A stretch of 5,725 nucleotides of DNA. Source: Rhodospirillales bacterium. GTDB taxonomy: Bacteria > Pseudomonadota > Alphaproteobacteria > Geminicoccales > Geminicoccaceae. Shown here one piece after another: positions 1-5,373 of this stretch; positions within the stretch are counted from its first letter, which is position 1, and each line of letters begins with the position of its first letter. Where the stretch lies: NCBI GenBank assembly GCA_007131045.1, contig SLRI01000481.1, positions 1 to 5,725 of the forward strand. Direction: 5' to 3'. Below the pieces are notes generated by a model that was not told where the DNA came from, did no database searches, and saw only the letters and a program-made list of their open reading frames with translations. The position numbers and the translations under genes are program-made.

Positions 1-149
1 GGGGCCTGCTGCCGTCCCTGCCGGCGGCGGCTTGATGGTGCGGCATTCGGCTAGATGTGATGCGCGCAGGCGCCTGAATGCCTGGGAAAGCTCTTTGGTG
101 TCATCTCGAGACGGCGATTTGATCCTGGCTCTCCGGCGCGCCGCGCATA
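1..149. other. Left-edge segment with no supported gene
   Basis: This stretch lies 3' of the ureohydrolase gene. On the plus strand one frame reads a ten-residue tail (GLLPSLPAAA) ending in TGA at 33-35. It could be the C-terminus of a convergent gene entering from the left, but it is too short to support. On the minus strand an ATG at 46-44 opens a frame to the left edge, without a visible Shine-Dalgarno sequence. A short inverted repeat (CAGGC at 67-71, GCCTG at 80-84) has no following T-run, so I do not call it a terminator. Confidence 0.5.
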
Positions 150-1130
150 CTATCGCCGCCCGACCGCTTCGGCCAGCACGCACAACAGCTCGAACATGAT
201 GTTCACCCCGACCCAGGCGGTCTGGCCCGAGGGGTCGAAGGGCGGGCTGACCTCGACCAGGTCGGCGCCGACCAGGTTCAGTCCCTGGAGCTTTCGGATC
301 ATGCGCTGGGCCTGGTGCGTGGTGAAGCCGCCGATTTCGGGTGTGCCGGTGCCGGGCGCCATCGAGGGGTCGATGCCGTCGATGTCGAAGCTGACATAGG
401 TGGGCTGGTCGCCGACGATGGTGCGGGCTTCCTCCATCACGGCATCGGTGCCGCGGTCCATCAGCTCCTCGATCATCACGATCCGCACGCCGTGCGCTTT
501 GCCCCACTCGACGTCCTCGCCGTCATAGGCGGTGCCGCGGATGCCGATCTGGACGATCCGCTTCGGGTCCAGGAGCCCCTCCTCGCAGGCCCGCCTGAAG
601 GGCGTGCCGTGGGTGTAGCGGTAGCCGCCGAAGTAGCTGTCGTAGAGGTCGGTGTGGGCGTCGAAATGGATCATCCCGAGCGGTGCCCGGCCCTTGGCCA
701 CGCCGCGCAGCACCGGCAGCGAGATCAAATGGTCGCCGCCGGCGGTCATCGGGGTGATGCCGAGATCGCGAATCCGGCCGAAAAAGGCCGTGACCTTCTC
801 CAGCGTGTCGTCGAGGCTCGCGGGGTTGACCGGGCAGTCGCCGAGATCGGCGCAAGCCGCCTGGTGGAACGGGCGGATGCCGGTCGCCTGGTTGACCAGG
901 CGGACCATGGTCGAGAGGTCGCGCAGCTGGCGGGGGCCGTGGCGAGGGCCGGCGCGGTTGGTGGTGCCGCCGTCCCAGGGCACGCCCACGAGGCCGATCT
1001 GCACGTCTCTTGCCCTCGGCTCGTCGAGCTCGACCTGGGGCAGGCGCATGAAGCTGACCGGGCCGGCGAAGCGCGGCAGGTCCATGCCGGAGCGCGGGAC
1101 GAAGTCGTGCGGGGCGGCGGTGTCGCTCAT
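150..1130 (-). CDS. Ureohydrolase, agmatinase/guanidinobutyrase-like
   Basis: A 326-residue cytoplasmic Mn-dependent ureohydrolase, which hydrolyses a guanidino compound to urea and an amine or amino acid. All family metal motifs are present: GGDH at 131-134, DAHTD at 157-161, and SFDIDGIDP near 247-255 (Asp249 and Asp251). The THGTPF segment (His174) and GTGTPE at 260-265 are also kept. The N-terminal MDLPRFAGPVSFMRLP stretch and the C-terminal EVSPPFDPSGQTA segment look, from memory, closer to guanidinobutyrase/guanidinopropionase (GbuA/GpuA) than to E. coli SpeB, so the substrate may be 4-guanidinobutyrate rather than agmatine; sequence alone does not settle this. The frame stays open to an ATG at 1190, but I chose the ATG at 1130 because GAGGAA (minus strand, 1144-1139) sits 8 nt upstream and the longer start would overlap maeB. 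It follows maeB by 19 nt on the same strand, so co-transcription is likely. Confidence 0.93.
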   Translation of the reverse strand: MSDTAAPHDFVPRSGMDLPRFAGPVSFMRLPQVELDEPRARDVQIGLVGVPWDGGTTNRAGPRHGPRQLRDLSTMVRLVNQATGIRPFHQAACADLGDCPVNPASLDDTLEKVTAFFGRIRDLGITPMTAGGDHLISLPVLRGVAKGRAPLGMIHFDAHTDLYDSYFGGYRYTHGTPFRRACEEGLLDPKRIVQIGIRGTAYDGEDVEWGKAHGVRIVMIEELMDRGTDAVMEEARTIVGDQPTYVSFDIDGIDPSMAPGTGTPEIGGFTTHQAQRMIRKLQGLNLVGADLVEVSPPFDPSGQTAWVGVNIMFELLCVLAEAVGRR

Positions 1131-1138
1131 TTCGGCGG

Positions 1139-1144
1139 TTCCTC
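1139..1144 (-). promoter_or_regulatory. Ribosome binding site of the ureohydrolase
   Basis: GAGGAA read on the minus strand, 8 nt before the ATG at 1130, inside the 19-nt gap after the maeB stop. It decides the start in favour of 1130 over the upstream ATG at 1190, which would overlap maeB by 41 nt. Confidence 0.75.
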
Positions 1145-1149
1145 GGTGC

Positions 1150-3423
1150 TCAGTCGGTGGTGCTGGTCGCCTGCACGCCGGCGAGGGCACTCATGTTGAC
1201 GATGCCGCGGGTGGTGATCGAGGCGGTGACGATGTGCGCCGGCAGGCGCGGGCCGATCAGGATCGGGCCCACCGAGACGCAACCCGTCACCGTCTTGACC
1301 AGGTTGTAGCCGATATTGGCGGCATCGAGCGACGGCATGATCAAAAGGTTGGCCGGGCCGATAAGCCTGGATTCCGGCAGGATGCGATCGCGGATCACCG
1401 GCGAGAGGGCACTGTCGGCGTGCATCTCGCCGTCGATCTCGAGGTTCGGTGCCCGCTCGTCGATGATGGCGAGGGCGCGGCGCATGCGCTCGGCCGAGGC
1501 GATGTCGCGGCTGCCGAAGTTGCTGGCCGCCACCATCGCCACCTTGGGCTCGATGCCGAAGCTCCTGACCACCTCGGCGGCGGCGAGCGTGGTGGCGGCG
1601 AGCTCGTCCGGGTCGGGGTGATCGCTGACATTGGTGTCGCCGATGAACAGCGGGCCGTTGTCGAGGACGAGCGCGTGAATGGTCGAGGCCTCGCGCATCG
1701 TCGGATCGAGGCCGACGATGTCCATGATGTAGCGCAGGTGGCTGTTGAAGGCGCCGACCGGTCCGGCGATCAGGGCATCGGCTTCGCCCTTGGCGATCAT
1801 GATGGCGCCGATCGCGGTCCGCCTGGTGCGGACGATGTCGCGGGCGGCCCTGGGGGTGACGCCCTTGCGGCCCATCTTGGCGAGGTAGAAGGCGACGTAG
1901 TCGTTGTAGCGCGGGTCGTTGTCCGGGTTGGTCACCTCGAAGTCGACCCCGCGCTGCAGCCTGAGCCCGAGCCGTTCGATCCGCATGTCGATGACCTCGG
2001 GACGGCCGATCAGGATCGGCTGCGCCAGCCCCTCGTCGAGCACGGTCTGCACGGCGCGGAGCACCGGCTCCTCCTCGCCGTCGGTGTAGACGACCCGCTT
2101 GGGCTCGTCGATCGCCTTCTCGAAGATCGGCTTCATCAGGAAACCCGAGCGGAAGACCCGCTCGGAGAGCCGCTGCCGGTAGGCCCTGTAGTCGGTGATC
2201 GGCCGCTTGGCGACGCCGGATTCCACCGCCGCCTTGGCGACGGCCAAGGGCAGCTCGACGATCAGCCGGGGATCGAAGGGCTTGGGGATCAAATAGTCGC
2301 GGCCGAAGGAGAGGCTCTCGAGGCCGTAGACCGAGGCCACGGTGTCGGGCGTGGTGCTGCGCGCGAGCCGGGCCAGCGCCTCGACGCAAGCACTCTTCAT
2401 CGCCTCGTTGATGGTGGTGGCCCCGACATCGAGGGCGCCTCTGAAGATGAAGGGGAAGCAGAGGACGTTGTTGACCTGGTTGGGGTAGTCGGAGCGGCCG
2501 GTGGCGACGATGGCATCCGCGCGGGTGGCGCGCGCCAGCTCGGGGTCGATCTCGCCCACCGGGTTGGCCAGCGCCAGGACCAGCGGGTCGGGGGCCATCT
2601 TCTCCAGCATCTCGGGTTTCAGCACGCCCGGGGCCGAGAGCCCGAGAAAGATGTCGGCCCCCTCGATCGCCTCGGCCAGCGTGCGCATCGCCGTGTCCTG
2701 CGCGTAGCGGGCCTTGTAAGGGTCCATGCTGGCGGTGCGGCCTTCGTAGACCACGCCGTCGATGTCGGTGACGGTGATGTTCGCCCGTGGCAGGCCGAGG
2801 GTGATCAGAAGGTCGAGGCAGGCGAGTGCCGCGGCACCGGCCCCGCTGGCGACCAGCTTGCAGTCCTCCAGCTTCTTTTCGGCGAGGACCAGGCCGTTGG
2901 TGACGGCGGCGGCGACGATGATCGCCGTGCCGTGCTGGTCGTCGTGGAAGACCGGGATCTTCATCCGGGCCTTGAGCTTCTCCTCGACGATGAAGCAGTC
3001 CGGGGCCTTGATGTCCTCGAGGTTGATGGCCCCGAAGGTGGGCTCGAGCGCCGCCACCACCTCGACCAGCCGCTCGGGATCGAGCTCGGCCACCTCGATG
3101 TCGAAGGCGTCGATGCCGGCGAATTTCTTGAACAGGACGGCCTTGCCCTCCATCACCGGCTTGCCCGCCAGGGCGCCGATGGCGCCGAGGCCCAGCACGG
3201 CGGTGCCGTTCGAAATCACCGCCACCAGATTGCCGCGCGCGGTCAGGGTGTCGGCCTCGTCCGGGTCGCGGGCGATGGCGGTGCAGGCGTAGGCGACGCC
3301 GGGGGAATAGGCGAGCGACAGGTCGCGCTGCGTCGCCAGGGGCTTGGTCGCGACCACCTCCAGCTTGCCGCCCGTGGGCCGGCGATGGTAGTCGAGTGCT
3401 TCTTGTTCGAGCCGGTCCGACAT
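1150..3423 (-). CDS. maeB: NADP-dependent malic enzyme, MaeB type
   Basis: A 757-residue malic enzyme that oxidatively decarboxylates malate to pyruvate with NADP reduction in the cytoplasm; the length matches the roughly 760 aa two-part MaeB class. The N-terminal catalytic domain spans about residues 17-150, with Tyr39 (LAYSPGVA), Lys94 (EGKAVLFKKF), the metal ligands Glu136/Asp137 (NLEDIK) and HDDQHGTAI at 160-168. The nucleotide-binding domain (about 160-400) has SGAGAAA at 193-199 and the ATGRSDYPNQ and CFPFIFRGA segments. The C-terminal part (about 430-757) is a phosphotransacetylase-like domain (GPVGAFNSH, ANLLIMPSLDAANIGYN). In known MaeB proteins this part is regulatory, responding to acetyl-CoA, rather than an active Pta. 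The start at 3423 is supported by AAAGGA (minus strand, 3436-3431) 7 nt upstream. The frame remains open far upstream, but that extension is antisense to lipB. It is the first gene of a probable pair with the ureohydrolase and is divergent from lipB. Confidence 0.96.
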   Translation of the reverse strand: MSDRLEQEALDYHRRPTGGKLEVVATKPLATQRDLSLAYSPGVAYACTAIARDPDEADTLTARGNLVAVISNGTAVLGLGAIGALAGKPVMEGKAVLFKKFAGIDAFDIEVAELDPERLVEVVAALEPTFGAINLEDIKAPDCFIVEEKLKARMKIPVFHDDQHGTAIIVAAAVTNGLVLAEKKLEDCKLVASGAGAAALACLDLLITLGLPRANITVTDIDGVVYEGRTASMDPYKARYAQDTAMRTLAEAIEGADIFLGLSAPGVLKPEMLEKMAPDPLVLALANPVGEIDPELARATRADAIVATGRSDYPNQVNNVLCFPFIFRGALDVGATTINEAMKSACVEALARLARSTTPDTVASVYGLESLSFGRDYLIPKPFDPRLIVELPLAVAKAAVESGVAKRPITDYRAYRQRLSERVFRSGFLMKPIFEKAIDEPKRVVYTDGEEEPVLRAVQTVLDEGLAQPILIGRPEVIDMRIERLGLRLQRGVDFEVTNPDNDPRYNDYVAFYLAKMGRKGVTPRAARDIVRTRRTAIGAIMIAKGEADALIAGPVGAFNSHLRYIMDIVGLDPTMREASTIHALVLDNGPLFIGDTNVSDHPDPDELAATTLAAAEVVRSFGIEPKVAMVAASNFGSRDIASAERMRRALAIIDERAPNLEIDGEMHADSALSPVIRDRILPESRLIGPANLLIMPSLDAANIGYNLVKTVTGCVSVGPILIGPRLPAHIVTASITTRGIVNMSALAGVQATSTTD

Positions 3424-3446
3424 CCCCCGATCCTTTCCCCGAGCCT

Positions 3447-3474
3447 TTCGTTGCCGCCCTCGAACCGCAACGAA
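3447..3474. repeat. 28-bp inverted repeat between maeB and lipB
   Basis: Perfect 8-bp arms, TTCGTTGC at 3447-3454 and GCAACGAA at 3467-3474, are separated by 12 nt. The arm centres are 20 bp apart, about two helical turns, which suits a dimeric DNA-binding regulator. The repeat occupies the middle of the 78-nt divergent intergenic region, 23 nt from the maeB start codon and 27 nt from the lipB start codon. It could instead form an RNA stem in the leader of either transcript. I see no convincing -35/-10 pair around it. The symmetry is read directly from the sequence; an operator role is inference. Confidence 0.5.
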
Positions 3475-3501
3475 CGCCCGAGATTCTGGAGCCCGTGACG
3501 C

Positions 3502-4227
3502 ATGGCCGAGGTGGTGGAGGTGGGTAGCCAATTCACACGCCTGCCGCAAGGCGGCGAGCCTGCCCGGCGGCAGCCGCCGGCCCTGCCCTGCCTCGGGCTC
3601 GAGTGGCGGCGCAGCCACGGGCTGGTCGCCTACGATCGGGCGATCGAGCTGATGGAGGCCAGGGTGGCGGCGCTGCACGAGGGCCGCGGCAGCGAGCTGG
3701 TCTGGCTCCTCGAGCACCCGCCGCTGTTGACCGCGGGGACCAGCGCCGATCCCGCCGACCTCCTCGATCCCTCGCGCTTTCCGGTGCACAGGGCGGGGCG
3801 CGGCGGCAAGTTCACCTATCACGGGCCCGGCCAGCGGGTGGCCTATGCGGTGCTCGACCTGAAGCAGCGGCGCCAGGATCTGCGCTGGTACGTCCACCAG
3901 CTCGAAGAATGGCTGATCCGCACGCTCGCCGATTTCGGCATCAAGGGGGAGCGGCGGGACGGGCGAATCGGCATCTGGGTGGTCGTGGCGGACGGCTCGG
4001 AGCGCAAGATCGGGGCGATCGGGGTCCGGGTCCGGCGCTGGATCGCCTATCACGGCATGGCGCTCAACGTGGCGCCCGAACTGGGTCACTTCCAGGCGAT
4101 CGTGCCCTGCGGCATCGCCGATTTCGGCGTCACCTCGATGGCCGAGCAGGGCGCCGCGGTGCCGCTGATCGAGGTCGACCGGGCGCTGGCCCGGCATTTC
4201 GCGCTGCTGCTCGGGATGGTGGAATGA
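3502..4227 (+). CDS. lipB: Octanoyltransferase LipB
   Basis: A 241-residue lipoyl(octanoyl) transferase, which moves octanoate from octanoyl-ACP to the lipoyl domains of pyruvate and 2-oxoglutarate dehydrogenases and the glycine cleavage H protein; LipA then inserts sulfur. Visible family motifs are LLEHPPLLTAGTSA (69-82), RGGKFTYHGPGQ (100-111), the catalytic lysine Lys169 in RKIGAIGVR, YHGMALNV (183-190) and the catalytic cysteine Cys203 in IVPCGIADFGVTSM. The homologous core begins near residue 31 (LGLEWRRSHG), leaving a proline/arginine-rich N-terminal extension. ATG 3502 is the first possible start because a TGA lies in frame at 3496-3498. GGAG at 3488-3491 is a weak Shine-Dalgarno sequence 10 nt away. 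GTG codons at 3511, 3514 and 3520 are alternatives, so the true start could be slightly later. It is divergent from maeB; no lipA is seen here. Confidence 0.95.
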   Translation: MAEVVEVGSQFTRLPQGGEPARRQPPALPCLGLEWRRSHGLVAYDRAIELMEARVAALHEGRGSELVWLLEHPPLLTAGTSADPADLLDPSRFPVHRAGRGGKFTYHGPGQRVAYAVLDLKQRRQDLRWYVHQLEEWLIRTLADFGIKGERRDGRIGIWVVVADGSERKIGAIGVRVRRWIAYHGMALNVAPELGHFQAIVPCGIADFGVTSMAEQGAAVPLIEVDRALARHFALLLGMVE

Positions 4228-4235
4228 CCGGAGTT

Positions 4236-4258
4236 GCGCGCCATCCGGCTCGGCGCGC
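4236..4258 (+). terminator. Possible hairpin terminator after lipB
   Basis: A perfect 7-bp all-G/C inverted repeat (GCGCGCC at 4236-4242, GGCGCGC at 4252-4258) with a 9-nt loop starts 8 nt after the lipB stop. Only two T residues follow, so it lacks the U-tract of a classical intrinsic terminator. It may instead be a processing or stabilising stem, or chance in GC-rich DNA. Confidence 0.35.
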
Positions 4259-4286
4259 TTGCGACATTGCCGCTTCGCGCTAGTTT
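4259..4286 (+). promoter_or_regulatory. Possible promoter of the pentapeptide-repeat gene
   Basis: TTGCGA (4259-4264) and TAGTTT (4281-4286) are 16 nt apart and lie directly after the post-lipB hairpin, about 30 nt before the ATG at 4317. Both boxes match the housekeeping sigma consensus only partly. The placement between a likely 3' hairpin and the next gene supports separate transcription, but the call is weak. Confidence 0.3.
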
Positions 4287-4316
4287 GCAGCCAGCATATC
4301 GTATTGGAACCGTCTG

Positions 4317-4856
4317 ATGCCTCGTCTTCGTGCTGGCCCGTTGGCCGCGGCTCTCGTCACCTTCTTCGTCGGCGGCGAGGTGCTCGCCCAGTGCACCGCT
4401 TTTCCCGCCCCCGGGGTCGAATGGCGGCGCTGCCTGCACGACGGTGACGATTTTACCGGCGCCGATCTCACCGGCGCGGACATGCGTGACAGCTCGTTCA
4501 GGCGGGCGACCTTCGATGATGCGCTCCTGGTCGATATCCGGGCACGGCGGGCGCGGTTCACCTCGGCCTCGATGATCGGCGTCGATCTCTCGGGCGCCGA
4601 CCTCACGCTCGCCGAGCTCACCAGCGCCAATCTGACCGATGCCTCCTTCGTCGGCGCCACGCTGCGGCGCACCAGCTTCGTCAACGCCACCCTGCGCGGT
4701 GCCGATTTCACCGACGCGGACGCGCTCGAGGCGGACTTCACCCGGGCCGACTTCTCAGGCGCCACCTGGACCGACGGCGTCACCGTCTGCGCCGAAGGCT
4801 CGATCGGCGGCTGCCGGCCGATGCGGCAAGCGCCGGCCGGCGAGATCAGCAACTAG
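4317..4856 (+). CDS. Secreted pentapeptide-repeat protein
   Basis: A 179-residue protein with a Sec-type signal peptide: Arg3 and Arg5, a hydrophobic core at about 8-23, and a likely signal peptidase I cut after VLA at residue 24. The mature protein is almost entirely a pentapeptide-repeat domain. The central residue recurs every five positions without a break from Phe46 to Trp151 (22 steps), usually Phe or Leu, with Ala two residues before it. This predicts a right-handed quadrilateral beta-helix of about 5.5 coils. Cys26 and Cys39 precede the helix, and Cys158 and Cys166 follow it in a GVTVCAEGSIGGC tail, so periplasmic disulfides are plausible. The function is unknown. Cytoplasmic relatives such as the Qnr/MfpA gyrase-protecting proteins share the fold, but export makes that role unlikely. 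The start ATG has only a weak upstream GGA. The 3' end overlaps the convergent AhpD-like gene by 11 nt. Confidence 0.85.
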   Translation: MPRLRAGPLAAALVTFFVGGEVLAQCTAFPAPGVEWRRCLHDGDDFTGADLTGADMRDSSFRRATFDDALLVDIRARRARFTSASMIGVDLSGADLTLAELTSANLTDASFVGATLRRTSFVNATLRGADFTDADALEADFTRADFSGATWTDGVTVCAEGSIGGCRPMRQAPAGEISN

Positions 4857-5250
4857 CGCTCTCGTCCTCGAAGGCCGGGTCGACCGGCACGCGGAGCGCG
4901 TTGGCGAGGCGGTTGGTCTCGTTGGCCATGCCGACCACGGCGAGCAGCTCGCCGAACATGGCGGGCGTCATGCCCTTGGCCTCGGCGGCTTTCTTGTGGC
5001 TGGCGGTGCAGTAGTCGCAGCCGTTGGACGCACTGACCGCGAGATAGACCAGCTCCTTGGTCAGGGGATCGAGGGCGCCCGGCGCCATCACCTCGCCTAG
5101 GCTCTCCCAGGTGCGCCTGAGCGTCGGCGGGTGGACGGCCAGGGCTTTCCAGAAATTGTTGACGTCGGCGACGCCGCGGGCGGTCTTGATGGCGTCGTAG
5201 ACGGCCCGGACCTCGGGGGTCGCATCCGCGTACTCGATCAACCGGCTCAT
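4846..5250 (-). CDS. AhpD-like carboxymuconolactone decarboxylase family protein
   Basis: A 134-residue protein of the carboxymuconolactone decarboxylase/AhpD-like alkylhydroperoxidase family. The redox signature is intact: Cys78 and Cys81 in NGCDYCTASH, His85 four residues later, and Glu66 twelve residues before Cys78, the same spacing as Glu118, Cys130, Cys133 and His137 in mycobacterial AhpD. It therefore probably acts as a thiol-dependent peroxidase or disulfide reductase rather than a decarboxylase; the physiological partner is not evident. The ATG at 5250 was chosen because AGGAG (minus strand, 5262-5258) lies 7 nt upstream; the frame is open further up but enters the intergenic region and the neighbouring divergent gene. 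The protein ends in a cysteine (Cys134). It is convergent with the pentapeptide-repeat gene and divergent from the ABC binding protein, so it appears to be a single-gene transcript. Confidence 0.9.
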   Translation of the reverse strand: MSRLIEYADATPEVRAVYDAIKTARGVADVNNFWKALAVHPPTLRRTWESLGEVMAPGALDPLTKELVYLAVSASNGCDYCTASHKKAAEAKGMTPAMFGELLAVVGMANETNRLANALRVPVDPAFEDESASC

Positions 5251-5286
5251 CCCTGCTCTCCTCGTCCCGGCCAGCCATCGAGGCGC

Positions 5287-5315
5287 TTGACATGCTGCGC
5301 TGCGGCGCCGATTTT
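5287..5315 (+). promoter_or_regulatory. Probable promoter of the ABC binding-protein gene
   Basis: A perfect -35 box TTGACA (5287-5292) is followed after 17 nt by GATTTT (5310-5315), which matches only half of the -10 consensus. Transcription would begin near 5322, giving a leader of about 50 nt that contains the repeats at 5324-5356. The weak -10 is compatible with a regulated promoter. The spacing and the perfect -35 box are seen; activity is inferred. Confidence 0.5.
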
Positions 5316-5323
5316 CGCGTCCC

Positions 5324-5356
5324 AACAAACGACCGGCGTCTGAACAAATGACGCCG
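5324..5356. repeat. Direct and inverted repeats in the binding-protein leader
   Basis: Two patterns share this stretch. AACAAACGAC (5324-5333) and AACAAATGAC (5343-5352) are direct repeats matching at 9 of 10 positions with a 19-bp period. CGGCGTC (5334-5340) and GACGCCG (5350-5356) are perfect 7-bp inverted arms around a 9-nt spacer. The cluster lies just downstream of the predicted transcription start and 4 nt before the Shine-Dalgarno sequence, where a sugar-responsive repressor could block transcription. Alternatively, the inverted repeat could be an RNA stem next to the ribosome binding site. Confidence 0.45.
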
Positions 5357-5360
5357 CACC

Positions 5361-5366
5361 AGGGAG
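5361..5366 (+). promoter_or_regulatory. Ribosome binding site of the ABC binding protein
   Basis: AGGGAG lies 7 nt before the ATG at 5374. It supports that ATG as the start of a protein beginning with a signal peptide. Confidence 0.7.
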
Positions 5367-5373
5367 CTGCCTC

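Noticed and set aside
3..35. Possible C-terminal tail of a plus-strand gene at the left edge
   Set aside because: Ten codons before a TGA are too few to tell from chance, although the third positions are G/C-rich like real genes here.
1131..1190. Longer start (ATG at 1190) for the ureohydrolase
   Set aside because: It would overlap the end of maeB and adds 20 residues of no family similarity. The ATG at 1130 has GAGGAA at 8 nt.
315..1199. 294-codon plus-strand frame opposite the ureohydrolase
   Set aside because: Its composition is Ala/Gly/Val/Asp/His-rich without motifs, while the opposite strand encodes a complete enzyme with all catalytic residues.
652..3498. 948-codon open frame on the plus strand
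   Set aside because: It lies antisense to maeB and the ureohydrolase. Its translation is a low-complexity Gly/Asp/Val/Arg/His mix with no family motif, the usual shadow of G/C-rich third codon positions in real genes on the other strand.
3424..4197. Upstream extension of the maeB reading frame on the minus strand
   Set aside because: The frame stays open but is antisense to lipB. MaeB begins with the typical N-terminus at 3423 with a good ribosome binding site, and the extension has Pro/Arg/Leu-biased composition with no domain.
4377..4397. Lipoprotein signal (LAQC) in the pentapeptide-repeat protein
   Set aside because: A lipobox needs a small residue (Gly, Ala or Ser) just before the cysteine; Gln there is unfavourable, and cleavage by signal peptidase I after VLA fits better.
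4280..4852. 190-codon minus-strand frame opposite the pentapeptide-repeat gene
   Set aside because: Its Ser/Ala/Arg/Val periodicity is the antisense image of the pentapeptide repeats. No ribosome binding site or domain is seen.
4639..5100. Plus-strand frame bridging the pentapeptide-repeat and AhpD-like genes
   Set aside because: It overlaps both genes out of frame; its start is a Pro/Ser/Arg frame-shift shadow and its end is antisense to the AhpD-like gene.
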